A stretch of 64,000 bases of DNA from NCBI RefSeq assembly GCF_003254395.2, contig NC_037644.1, positions 9,454,086-9,518,085 of the forward strand, written 5' to 3'. The position numbers were made by a program, and so were the translations under genes. The notes under the pieces were generated by a model. That model was not told the origin of the DNA, made no database searches, and saw only the letters and a program-made list of their open reading frames with translations. This stretch comes from Apis mellifera. Its lineage: Eukaryota; Arthropoda; Insecta; Hymenoptera; Apidae. Below are positions 1-19,000 of the stretch, piece by piece (position 1 is the stretch's first letter; every line of letters starts with the position of its first letter).

Positions 1-129
1 ACACATGAATATCAGGTTGTTGAACGATGATGCGAATTCTTCGAAAATTTCGACTCGATAAATTCCACGCGTAACATAACCATTCCAGTGTCGTTCGTTC
101 ACACGAGCAACGATCCGACCAAGAATCAA

Positions 130-5142
<5,013 letters not shown>

Positions 5143-5826
5143 TATTCAGTCTTTCTCCCTTCTTTCTTTTTTTTTTTTTTTAAAGGGAATATGCATGTGC
5201 TAAATTTATACCCGTGTCGGATTCTTTATCTCTCTTTTATTTGCGATCACGATTTGAGAAATATATATATATATATATATTTCACACAGAAAAATTGGCA
5301 TCTTGCTGTTGACAGTATCACATGATTCAGTCTTCCTCTCTTCTTTTTTTTTAAAGGGAATATGCATATGCTAAATTTATACCCGTGGATTCTTTATCTC
5401 TCTTTTATTTGCGATCACGATTTGAGAAATATATATATATATATATATATTTCACACAGAAAAATTGGCATCTTGCTGTTGACAGTATCGCGCGATTCAG
5501 TCTTTCTCTCTTCTTTTTTTTTAAAGGGAATATGCATGTGCTAAATTTATATCCGTATCGGATTCTTTATCTTTCTTTTATTTGCGATCATGATTTGAGA
5601 AATATATATATTTCACACAGAAAAATTGGCATCTTGCTGTTGACAGTATCACATGATTCAGTCTTCCTCTCTTCTTTTTTTTTAAAGGGAATATGCATGT
5701 GCTAAATTTATAGCCATGTTAGGACGTGTACATGCCGGATTGTTTCGAAGAAAGAAAGAAAAGATTCTTTATCTCTTTTTTATTTGCGATTATGATTTGA
5801 GAAATATATATATATTTCACACGATT
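5143..5826. repeat. Tandem array, ~170-bp unit, four copies
   Basis: The landmark AAAGGGAATATGCAT recurs at 5182, 5353, 5523 and 5684, giving spacings of 171, 170 and 161 bp. Each unit contains a poly-T run, the landmark, a segment TTTGCGATCACGATTTGAGA, an (AT)n run of variable length, and a segment reading CACAGAAAAATTGGCATC. The fourth copy is degenerate: it carries extra sequence around 5715-5760 and loses its 3' part after the AT run. The other copies are nearly identical outside the AT run, which suggests recent expansion or homogenisation. Confidence 0.93.
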
Positions 5827-8800
5827 TTCGAGAGAAGAAGAACGAGTCTCGTTTCGATTCTCATAGCAAAGAATCAAAGTAAGAAAGGAATTCGATCGAA
5901 AGAGGCTTCTTAAGGGAAGAAGGGGAAGCGTCATCGTCATCGCGGTGTAAACGAGGATGTCGTTAACCGCGTCGCCTGTTTTCCTTTCGGGGAAAGGGCG
6001 CGGGAGGGATGGATTGAAAACGATGGATGCGGTGTTTTTGCCGGTGAGAATCCGGTGGAGGGAAAACGTGTACCGCGGGGAGGGAAAACGTGCCAAGTCA
6101 TTCGGCTCGGCTCTGACCCACTTTCTCCGCGGAAGCGTAAAACGCGCGCACTTTGCCACGGCGAAACTGATTTCTTCTCTTCCCCTCCTCCCCCGCGATT
6201 CTATACTCGCCGTTTTTTCCCTTCTCCTCTCTTTCCTTTCCCTCTTTCGGCAGACACAATGGCCGAGGGGAGGCACAACGAGGATGAAAAGGGACGCCAA
6301 TTTCTGCGCAGACTTCACGGATTCTCGATGATCGAGGTACTTGTAAAAGTCGTTGCTTACCTCGTTTCTTCTTCCGTTGAGTTTTCTTTTCTTTTGAATC
6401 ACAACGATAATTTTGATTAATAATTGTCCAATCGATTGTTCGATAAAAGTTTCTAGCAAACTGTTTGAAATCGAATACAATTTATATATATATATATATT
6501 TTAGTTTCTCTCTCAGTGGTAAGAATCGAGGGAAACGTTTCATCCGAGCGAGGAGGCGCATTCTTAATTAGCGCACCGTTTAAGAAACACCGTTAAAAAC
6601 CCGACACTTCGAATCCCCTTTCACGCCTTTCCAGCCACTCACTGTTTTACGTACACATAGCCACGATGGCAGTTCAGCCAAGACTTAATTAAGCACCGAC
6701 AAATAATTATTCGCCCCGCAAACAATTACGCGCGACGCAAATTTATACCATTTACGATTCTTCCCCTTCGAGAAGAAATCCGAAACATTCTTCGACGAAC
6801 GAGTCGCTCTTCGTCCCTTTTCCCGCCGTTAAACGTTTTCAAAAAAGGAGAAAATGAAAGTAGAAGAAAAGAGAGAATTGAGCTTTGGCGGCGCTTGATT
6901 ACGGGGCGCGTGGGCGAATCGACTGCGGGCTAATAGCAGAGTAACTAGCTGGGAAATCAGCGGTGGCCGCTTGTTAATTATCAACGACACTAATGGATAC
7001 GATTGCGATATTGCGATAGGATCCGCGGTGAATCCGCGCAAATTTGATAATTCGGGCATGGATTGACGCGTCATCTATCCATCGAGAGGGGGTGGAGTTA
7101 TGGTCGATGGCCTTTAAAACATTTAAAACGAGGGGTGTACGAACCTCGTTCGAGTCAATTTGACCGGTTAATCGTCCCGTTTTGAAATAACCGAATGGAC
7201 ATCTAATCTACGACCGAATTGATGAACCGTGATAACTTTTGTGCGTTCTGTTTTATTAATTGGCAAAGCGATGATATGAATCGATTAATATATGGGAGAA
7301 GTGAATTTAGTAAAGGAATTTCTACGGGATTAAAAAATTTATATATCTTTTGGTGATCGTGATATATCAATTTCAATATTTGGAGAAATTGAAGAGTGAA
7401 AGAATGTTCGAAGAAATGAAATAAAAAATATTAATTCTGAAATAATAAATAAGATTATTCTAAATTTTAAAAAAGATAAGAAATGTATGTTGAAACGTTC
7501 TTTCTCGAAGAATAATCTTGAAAGTGTTGAATTAATTAAATTTAGAATTATAAATATTGAAATTGATCTATAAATTCAAATTGCTGTCCTAACTAATGTA
7601 TTTATTAACCTAAATGATAAAATAATTAATCTATTTGTAACTCTATGAAATGGGAAATTTTTTGATATTAGTTTCTAATGACTTGATTTGATTCTGAGTT
7701 CGAATTTCCATTTGTATTAGAATTATTCTAGTGGAGGAGGGAGAAAATTAATCGTTTCTTAAATAATTATATTTCGATTTTAAATTTGGAAATAACAGGT
7801 TTTTAAAAATTTTTCCTCAAAGAAAGAAGAAGTGAAGGGTATGAAACGTTTCGCTGTGTTTTGAATTCAATACTTTTATTTCTCTTTCTAAATAATCCAA
7901 TATTTGTTGAAGCAGTTCTTTTTCCCTTGGAAAAAAAAAAATTCTACCTGCATGGAAAAACATTAAATTGTAATAACGCGCCCGTAATACGTCGAGAACG
8001 AAAGAAATAAATACGAAAAATGTTTATTTTTAATAAAAAAAGAAAAAAATCTGAAAGTGACGTTAAAAAGCACAATGAAAAATATTCTATATATATATAT
8101 ACGGAACTTTTCAATCTTTTAACCTGCCACCTTTTGAACTTTGACATATTAACATTATCTCCATTTAAAGAGACAGATGATAAAACAATGTAATCAACGA
8201 AAATTGGATAATTTTCCAAGAAGACTTACACTTTTCTAATCATTTTAATATCTCTAAAACGTAGCACTATGCAACAATTATCACGATATTAATTATAAAT
8301 TTACCAAACTCCTTGACAACTTACACTTCGTTCTATTATTTATTACGAATCGAATCAAAATTTCAACCATCTTCATTAAAGAAGAAGAGAAATATTTCTC
8401 GAATGGAAGAGAAACAACTTACAACAATTTCCTATCTCAACAAAAAAAAAAGAAAAATAAATCGTATTAAAGGAACAAAGAAGCCTCCCAAATTGATCGA
8501 TATCGAATGATATGGAAATGAGAGCGAAGTTAACGCGAAGAGGGGAAGAGGATGGGGAGGCGAGTAACGAGAAGAAACGGGCGGACTACAAACGAATGCA
8601 TATTTGATAGCGCGCGATTATTAATGCTCGCTTACGAGCCGAGATGATTGATGGAACTGTGCGACGCACGGAGAGCCTTAATGATTTCCTCCCGTAATAT
8701 ACGAGCCGCGATAATCGCGGAATTTCCGTTTGTCTCGATACGATAATATCCCCCCCCCCTCTCTCTCTCTCTTCATCGAAACGAAATACATAACAACCTG

Positions 8801-10031
8801 CACCTGTTTCGATCCTTTCTTTTTTTTTTTTTACCATGAGAACAGCCGCACGATAAGCCGAGATGGAGGAGAACACAATGGAAACATGCTTGCAAATATC
8901 GGGAACGACCTTCGTGTTGTGCAAGAACCGTTTGAAGAATTAATTAGAAGCGACCAAACGACACTCGCGTCGACTCGCGTTCGTGAAAGGCAACGAGCAA
9001 CTGAATGCGTCCGTTTACAATGCGCGTTATTAACTCTGCCCGCTCTCATTTATTCTCAGCCTCCCTGTTAATTATGGTTATAAGACAATGGAGAGAGAGG
9101 GAGAGCGGATTATAAGCAGCCGTTACGTTTCTGAATATCCCTCCTCTTCTTTTTTTTTTTTTTTTTTTTTTTGGTTCTTTATTAATAATCGTTCGTTTCT
9201 TTCTGTTTCCAGATTTAATACCCCAGGTTGCTAGGTTGAAACAATTTTTAACCAGATTTCGTTTGTTTCTCTCGTCGTCCCTTTCTTCCTTTATTCTCGA
9301 CGTTTCGATTTACTCGTTTATTCGTCCAATACGTGAATACGCGAGTGTTACAGTAAAAAGGCGGTGCAGAAAAGGGGTTGTTTTTTTTTTTTTTTTTAAT
9401 CGAGAAAGTTTTCCATTCCGCATGAGATTTAAGGTTCGTAAACGTTGCGAGGTTCACGATTGCTTTTTTTTTTTTTTTTTTTTTTTAGGTATTAAAGGAT
9501 CGATTTTACGTAGCGGGGAATTTGATTCTTTTTTTTTTTTTCGAGTTACGTCGAACATGAATTCGAAATAGACGAAAATAATTGTCAAATCTCATCGTTT
9601 TAATAATTGAAAGAAAATTTTCAAAGAACAAATTTAATGGCTAATAATTATTCGAAATTGTAAAATCAATTGTATAAGATTTTTTATAAAATAACAGAAA
9701 AAAAGAAGAAGAAAGAAATTCACGAGAAGATGAAAAAGAATGGAAGAAACCGATGTTTAACCGAGACGGAAAGAAACATGAGGAATCAGCATCGAGATCA
9801 ATGAACGAACCCTCCTAGTTACGTGGAAATCAAATATTCTTCAGTGACTGCAATATCCGGCTGTGCGGTTCAATCTAATCGGGCCCGTAGGTCTGACTAC
9901 GCGTCGGCCTATACCACTGCCGCCGCAAATTACATATTCGAGGATCTCCAGGAAATCATCGAGCAGAGATCGATGCTAATCGTTCCATCCGATTCGAGCG
10001 TAACGTCTTCCCAACTTTATTTAATTATTCT

Positions 10032-10063
<32 letters not shown>

Positions 10064-13000
10064 GCCGTAACGAGATGTTCGATTTCCATTCTGGAAATTT
10101 CAACAGGATCGCGACGAATCAAGGATGATGGGATTTAATTTCAACGATTTCGCCAATAATTTTTCCAACTTTGGAAATTTATTCGTTTGACGATATTTCT
10201 TATTGTTTTCAAAGTTTTTGAATTTAAGGAGAGAAAATTGCTTCGTCAAATTAATCTTCTCGAACGTCAAATATCAAATTATTTAGTCTGATTGAATTAA
10301 ATTAAAATCCCTTTCGCATTGAGAAGAGAAAAATAATTTCTCAGAGATTCGAAATTGCAAAGCTGTCCCTCTAAAATGATGAACAATGAACGAAGTCAAA
10401 AACGTAAACGAAAATAAAAATCGTGGGAAAAAAGGGAAACCTCTCGCGGAACGAGATCCCTCGCGCTAATCCCCCGCATTCTGCAGCTTCTCTAAAACTT
10501 CCGTTTCAACTCTCCTCTCCTCTCCTCCTAAAACTTCCTCCCTCTGACAACTCTCTTACCACTATCTTTCACGACCAGTACAAACTATCTCCAAACTTTT
10601 CGAAACACGCACTGTTTATCCAGGAGAAGTCGAGAAGATTCGCGAAGAATCCCTCTTCGCGGATGTAAAAAACACGTACATCTCCGGCAGGGGTTGCTAA
10701 GTAAAGGATTTTCGTTCGGGCTCGTAAATTCGTCGCGTGTCTCTCGGCCACTTTCGAATTATTCTTAACTTAAATGCGGCTTCTTTACTTCTTTATAAAA
10801 AGAATCGAGCATTGGCGAGTCTTTTTCTGGAAACAAATGATCTGATCTCGATTTTCTTATCGTGAAAGAATTTGTTGTCGATGAAAAACTCATCCTGGAA
10901 TCCTTTTAATTTACGTGCTGCTTGAAATGAATTACGAGTCGATTTTAATTTTCATCGGTGAAGCATGAATTGGAATTTGTTTGTGTTTTGAAAACGAATG
11001 TGTCGATTCGATATAAACTCTTCGTTTAATTTATACAATAACAAAGTCTTGAATTTGATAATCGTTTCGAGGAACTTCGTTACCTTTACACAGGCAAATG
11101 TTTCGTTTCTCAGATTGTTCAGTCTCGATTGAGTCGCGAAGATGGGACGACACGCAGTTTGTTTCTAACTAATTGCGTCGCGACGCGACGAGTGCTTGAC
11201 GCAAATGTCGTGACGCACCGCTTTTATGTTAATTCAACTTGCTCCCGTGAGTCGAGGGTAAAAAAAAAAAGGTAGATTTAATCTTCCGTGACGTTAAAAG
11301 ATTAGGAATTGTATGTTGAAAAGTATGAAAGGTTAAAGGCAAAACGAATATAGAACAAAGTTTCAAAAGTCTCGTCGGCCAAAATTGACCATTCAACCCA
11401 TTGAAAAAACCAATTATATTTCATTCCAATCGATCCTCACACGTTCTCTCTAAACCAATTACAATAAATATTATCTAAGACACAACTCTTTCAAACCCTG
11501 CTATGAATCCTGAAAAGAAGAAAAGACACCCCCAGAAAGAAATCGAATCTCGACATCAACGATGAAACCTAAGAGGAAGAAGAGGAAGAAGAAGAAGAAA
11601 CAAACTACACCCCATACCCCACCAATGGAATCGTTGGAAAAGCGCCGGGATAAGTACATTGGCGGCAGACGGGACGTGAGTGCATTCGTCGGTTGGAGGG
11701 AGGGAGGAAAAAAGGGGGGAGGGGGTGAGAGGAGAAACGTCGGCACGAAGAGGGAAAGGTTGGTCGCGGGCGTCCCGGGGTGGGGGTTCGGGGGTCGCAG
11801 GAGGTCGCAGGAGGAAGAAGGGGGGCTGTGGAGGGTTTCCCTCGCGTGCAGCCTTGACATGGGCCAGGAAATCAATGGGACCTCCAACACGAACGCAAAC
11901 TCGGTCAGTCGAGCCGCGCACACGGCCCATATAATGCCTTTATAATTCGCAGCCGCACGCGGGAATGTTAGGCGATCGATCGATCCCGATCGGGAGAACG
12001 CTTCTCTCTTCCCCTCCTTTTCTCTTCCCTTTTTTTTATCCTCGAAGAAGACGCGACTCGAAGGAGTCGAAGGGAATGAAAATTTACTTGGTGGCTTTAA
12101 AGGGGGAGGGGGGAGTTTAAGTTTCGAGGATGGAGACCGATTCAGAGTCCGGTTCCCGGGGATGGAATCTCGATAACTGGGAGGAGGCTGAAATTTAGTT
12201 CCCTCCTCGGAAAAATTCTGAAATGAAAGTTACTTTAACTCGAGTTAGATAGCAGGGAGGGGGAGGGAAGGAGAAATCTATAAATCGAAGTTAAACTTTG
12301 CAAGCAGAATTTCTCTTGTTCCCACTTGTTTCTCTCGAGAAATTTATAGTTGCGCCGTGTCGATCGATCCAACATCCCGTGAATGGTAATCGTGAATCGC
12401 GAGAGCGAGAAAGGTGTGTCAAGTTATTCCATTTTCCTTGTAACTCTATTGAGAAAAATAATATCTTCGACTTCGAAATACTTTTATCTCAGGTGTAATT
12501 AAAATTCGAAAACTTGGTATTACTCGATTATCTATTATTTTCATCGAAAAGAGAAGGAAGAAATTCCGAAATGCTCCCTCGTCTCGGATGAGGCGACCTC
12601 GATGAAACGTTCATTATTCGGTACACGCCAGTCGATTATCGGGGATGCCGCGGGAAAAAAAAATCAGTGATGGCGGAATCGTCGTTGTTCGAGTCTCGCG
12701 AGGTGATCAACGTCGACGATGAAATATAATTGGATTTGTTGGGAGGGAAAGAAAAAATGGAAGAAAAAAAAAAAGAAGAAATGGAATCTCGAGGAGGAAA
12801 GGGATCAGGGGAGGAATTTAACGAAAAGAGAAAAGAAAAATTACCGAGTATATATATATATATACCGATTAATAAGAGATGGAGGAAAACAGGACTTTAC
12901 AAATGGAAAAGGTAAATGAAACTCGACTGTTTGTGTGCTTTTAGCTGCTAGTAGAGGTAACTTTTAAGATAAGATTTTGAAGAATGATGCTCAGAGAAGA

Positions 13001-16000
13001 AGAAGAAGAAGGGGAGGATATATTGTTTGTAATTCGATTCTATCGACCAAGCACGGAAGATTGAATTTCTCTTCTGTTGTGAAAGGGAGAAGGAGGAGGG
13101 AGGGGATTGGAAAAAGAAATGGTTAACGCAGTTATCGGAGAAAGGTAAGCTTTGCAATAGATCGATTCGCGAGCACACCTCGCGAGATCTCGATACAATG
13201 TCCATTGCAACGCCTGTCCCGATGACGGCAGCGATATAACGATGATAGCTGGGAAATGAAACGACGTTTCGAAGGAGAAACGTCGAACAGTTGAATAAGG
13301 ACACGTTGGTTTCGAACGGAATGGAAACGTAGAAAATTTCCAAATCTATTTCCCTCTCGTTTAACGATCATAACTCCTTTACTCTCACGCGTCTTCACAT
13401 CTACCAACAATTTCCGTTTAACGTTTAAACGAACTTGAATAGAATTTTTTCGATCGAATCAAGTTGAATTAAGAATTCCAAGAAACGATCGGTTGAGGCT
13501 AACTAGAGTTGCACGGTCGAATCGAAGTTTGAGGAAGGAATATATCACGAACCTTGACGAGAGCTCGGCCAGGGCTGCCAATCAATGGCGAGGACATCAC
13601 CCTCGGCGACCAACGTCTACGTCCTTGATCGTCCGTTCGCCGCTAAAACGACTCTTCGTTCCACAACGATCGCAGCACCGAGGACAAGCAACTTTTAAAG
13701 TCTCTATTTATATCGCATATACCTCGCCCTTTTCTACGTATCTCCAACAGAGAAAGGATCGCCTCGTGCAAGAGTAGCTCTCACAAACGGGACTCCCTCT
13801 CTACAAGATGGAAATTGATTATTCAAAAATGTAAATTCATCTTAAGATACTTTGACATTTAAAGGTGGCCAATCTATTTTTCGTGCACCCTCGTATCGCG
13901 GACGAACCGCGTCTTTCCCGCGTTAAAAATTTTACAGAGGCACACAGAGGAGGAGAAGCTCCTTTTTAGAGAAGCTCTGTTTATTTTAATTACAAAAATT
14001 ATCATAATTAATAGAAATTATATAATGATAGACTCATAGAATTTTTCAATTTCTTTTTCCAGATACAAATTAAAATCCAAAGATGTATAAATACTTTACA
14101 ATTTCTAAAAATCAAGGTTCATCGACCATCGTCCATTTCTCCAACCCTCGAAGAATCCCTCTGCCTTCTTCTTTCTCTCCAAAAAAAAAATAATTATTTC
14201 CGCGCAACACGCCGAGAGATCAGGAACAAAAAAAAAAAAAAAAAGATTAATCACGGCGAGAGACATTAGAGTTCCAAAAAAAAAAAAAAAAAACGGCGTC
14301 CACGAACTGAAAAGTAGGAGAACTATGGGCTCTCTATCTCTCTCTCTCTCTCTCTCCCTTTTTTTTCTCAATCCAGCATAGCAATAGGATCAGAAGCAGC
14401 AAGCACTTACACGCGAGATGGTGCGCGCGCGTGTGCGTGTAGCAGTGGCATTCGGCCGGCCGTAATGTGTGCGCCCGGGTACGAGGCGTAATAAAAGAGC
14501 TTTCTGGGTCGCATTAAGGTAATGCTTCCATGGCTAGGCGCGAGCGAGGCCCAGCTGAAAGTTAGGCGAAATGGTGGAACAACGAGAGACTTTTTTTCGG
14601 CTGTATCAAAAGGCCAAGTCGCGCGATTTTTCTCTCCTTGGCCACCACCTCTCTCCTTTCACTCTTACTCCCTTCGTTTGAAAATAGAGCTAGACATGGC
14701 TGTTCCATCATCCATGTATACGCGTGTAATTAGGGATGAATCCACCGGAACGAAATAAAACTTTATATAGGAAGCGTATTTCTTTTTTTGATTCTAGTGT
14801 TTAAACGGAATTTGGAAATTTTGTAAACGAAAAGATATATTTAACAAAGCTGAAAAAGAAATCATTTGTAAATAAACTCGTTCATCGTTGGTTAATTTCG
14901 AAAAAATTATCGTTCTTAAATTACTTGACATCACAAAGATACTAGTTTTCTCCTGAATATTTCACGAACAAAAAAAGGAAAAGAAAAGAGAAAGAAGAGG
15001 AAGAAATAATAGAACAAAGTCCGATAAATTTCATCCGATAACCGGTCCGTCCGGCGACCGGTTTGAAAGATTAAAACTTGAAATCGTTTGCACTACAAAA
15101 TAGATGGGATCTGTCCAAGGAGATGGATACCAGGGAGAAAGAAAGAATTCCGCAAACCGATCCGTTAATTAATCGAAAGCCAATAACTCGGTTGATAAAT
15201 TATGATCTACCTTATCGATCCCCGACCACTACTATCTCTTTCTTGCTCCTCAACCCTGAGACGACGATGATCAGGGCTACGATAAATATAATAACGGAGC
15301 AATGCAACGTCATTGACTACGCGATACTTTGCGAAATCGATCACTCGTGTGTCAGGGCCACATTCGTTTCATTTACTTATGGAAAGCCTCGCCCTTCTCG
15401 CCGTATTCGTTAACGAACTAACAATGGCCACCTGGTGTTTCGCGACTGGTGTTTCGATCGGCGGGACACACACCTCGCGTTTCACATCCTCCTCCATTCA
15501 ACCAGACCTGAACGTGTTACGAAATTTCATTCACACACAGACTTTCTCCTTATATAATAATATATATTGTCACTTTTCCTTTTCTCTTTTTAAACTTTGA
15601 AATAAAATAATTATTAGAGATATTGGAAACTAATCTATGAATGAATCTATTCTTGAATGAATCAATTGATCAACTTTCTTTACAATCTTGAAACAAGTCC
15701 ATTATAATACTAATATATTTCGAGATTCATGATGAAAACGATGTTCAAACACACCATGTATAACAATAACGAAACTCTACAAGAATTCAGATTAATTTTT
15801 TCTAAATAAAAGGAAAAAGACACGTAGTCAAACCGACTAACTTCCAGCATATTCCTCCTCGTCTCTAGAAAAGAAACTCAGTAGCCCAAAAAAAGCTTGG
15901 TAGTCCGACCGCGGCGATAATTAAAAGCGGCGGATGAGAAAAACTCGTCCACGTTTCGAGCAATTTTCAAATCCCTCCCCCTCCGATAAACCTCCTGGAA

Positions 16001-19000
16001 CTCGGTTAGAAAGGCTAAAGAACATCCTGTCGAATAAATTGGAGAGGAAGAAAGGGATGGAGGAGGAGGGATGGAGGACGACGAGAGTCGTCTCTCCTTT
16101 TCGGGTGTGGAGAGTTAGGCCGCCGACGACGACGACGACGACGATGACGGTGGTCGAAGCAATCCCCTAATTGGATAAAACTCAACCCGGCAACCCGGTA
16201 ACTGGTAATTTCCCTGCGCCAACGTAATTACTGGCCCGTATTTACGCAGAGGGGGGCCAAGGCAACTCGCCGTTTCTCCGCTTGTATAGCCGAGTGGAAA
16301 AAAAAAGGGGGGGGGGGAGGGAGAGAAGCACGCACGAGAAGGCGAAAGACACGAGAAAGAAAGAGAGACAGGGGTGGAGGGAAGAGGGAGAGCCCTGGTG
16401 GCAAACCCTTGCAGAGAGGCGTGTATATAAAAAGCCATCGCAATCTCGTGGTATATACTGGCACGCTAATGGGGCGCTGATATAATTAACTGCCATACCT
16501 ACGCTCTTATCGAGCCTTGGCAACGTTGCCGGCCACCACCACGTCGACGACGCCACCACGGCTCGCACCTACCTTCGATAAAAATAGAACGTAGATGCAT
16601 AAACGCGATGTTAAACGCTTCGACGTTCCTTCCCCTCTCCCCCTCGTCAATACGTCATTTTCTTCGACTCAATCCTCCCTCCCTTTCTTTGCGTCAATGC
16701 GTCTCCCTCCTTCTTCTTCTTCTTCTTCGAAAGAGTGAGAGAGAGAGGAAAGAAAGGAAAGGGAGAAACTTCGTGCTCGTTTCGGTATCGATGACGGGGA
16801 CAGGGGAAGGAAACCTTGAAACGGAGCGAGCACGCGAATGTCGAAGAGGTCGATCTTTGTACAATTAACCAAGTTCCAGGTTTTTGGATCGAATTTATTA
16901 AAAAAAGGGGAGGTTTGTGTATAGAATTTCGAACGATAATAGTTACAGTCTCGAATAGTTGCAATCTTAAAAGCAAACTGATCCTTTGAGATTACGAAAG
17001 AGACTGCTTTCGAAACGTTAGGAAATGGATTTTCCTCCAAAATAAAATATTTTGAATTTTATCGAGAGTTGAAGAGGATCGATCTGGTTTTCGAAATGTG
17101 AAATTTCACGTGCACGTTGTTTAATCCACCGATTGTCATCGTCATCCTCTCCCCCCGGTTGCGGCTAATTTTCATCGAAAATTGCCGCCAACCAGCACGA
17201 AAACGTCCCCCCGTTTAATTGGAGCGTACCTCGTTTCTCGGCCGACTGGGGAGGCAATGTTCATCGCAAACGATGACAAGGGGGTAGGGTGGATGGTCGT
17301 GTCTTGCACAAATTTACACGAAATAAACACCCGTCAAAATTGATGTTCATTGTAATTGAGCAACGGGCATCAATTCGACGATCGAGCAACTCGAGTTAAA
17401 CTTGGCGAGTTAACCGTTTAATTAAAATGCGGCAGCGCGCCACCGACACGTTCCAATCGTGCGCGCGCATACTTTTGAATCGCGCGCGTTCTCTCCCCTC
17501 CCTTTTCGCGCACGAGTTAACCGGTGATTGGCGCGATCGAGACAAATTATTGTATTACATATCGCATCCGTGATGAAACTCTCGAAATTTGTTAAGAAGG
17601 TGGAAATAGTTTAGTGACCACTTCTGCGGTGATTGCAGTACAAAGAACGTTTCAGAACTGCAGACTCAATTTGTGGAACAAATACGTGAGAAAGTAAAAA
17701 ACAAATTTCTTTTTTTATTTCATTTATCAGAATCAAGATCCTCGATATTCAAAGAGATATTCGAATTAATATTATTATATTGTTACGTTTCAATCTCTCG
17801 AGCAAGGTAATATATAAATAAGAATTTTTATAATTCGTAATATTATGTCGTTTCCAAAATGGGGATAAATTTTACAAATTATATTTAACAAACTTTGCTC
17901 GTGAAATTTTTAACGAAAATTATTCGATCGAGCTGTAATCTTGAAATATCGCATCGCTTAACCCAGATCTTAACAAACGAGCTAAAACGTCTAATCTTCG
18001 AGTGAATATTTCATCTCTTTAATTAAATGAAAAACTCTGCCCCTGTTTTTAAAAAGTTTTTTAAAATTACGAGCGAAAAAAAGACCTTTCAGTTGCATGG
18101 AAGATGAAAAAAAAAAAACGCGCGCACGCATCTTCTTCTATTCAATCCTTCCTAAACACCCAACCTTACCTGTTCAATCCTTCAACTCGACGTAATTGAA
18201 ATATTAGAATAAAAAGAAAAAAACGATATTTCTTTCTTCTAGAAGAATCATCGAGTCTCTTATAATAACTTTTTCCCAATTTAAATATATATTTTCAACA
18301 TTCGAACGATAAAATTGAATAAAATTATCACACGCATAAATCGCAGAATGCTCGATAATTGCACAACAATTGTTCTCCCTTCGATTGATCGTCCTTTCTC
18401 CTCCCGATTTACAATATCACGATTTACAATATCGAATCGAGAGACAGAAGATCACTCTTTTGAAGAAAATTTTTTTTTTCACCATTTTTTTTCCATCACA
18501 CATTCTTCTTTCACCAACGAATTATTGATTAACGCGTCGAAAATTCGAAAAAGCCACGAAACGTGCGACGCGGAGGGATCTGCTTTGGATAATTCGAAAG
18601 TTTCGAGCGTTAAATTACCAACTATCCCTCGGTTGAAAATCTGGTGGAGCCTCCTCGAGTTTTGCGTAACGCTGTTAATTCCGCGTCTGGCCGAGGCTTC
18701 GTGTCGGACACGTCCCGGATTAATCCGGGAATCGGTAGTTTTTGCACGTTGCAGAGTCGAGATAATCTCGAGGACATGCGCACAAATCTTGCATCCCTTG
18801 TATCCCCTTGTCGTGAATTTAATTATTCCATCCAATTCCATGCTGTTTGTTTCGTTGATCGAAACGGAACGAAAAGATTTCTTTATTAATTCTTCAAGAA
18901 ATTCGATTCGAGGAAAATTTTCTCCTTATTTATATAAAATAATGATACATCATTTCGAATAAATATGATTTCCTTGCATGTTCAATTGTTCCATTCGTTA

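Noticed and set aside
18315..18962. Sense open frame of about 215 codons in intron 1
   Set aside because: It has AT-driven composition, includes a tandem 15-bp duplication and poly-T, and shows no domain, so a chance frame is the simpler explanation.
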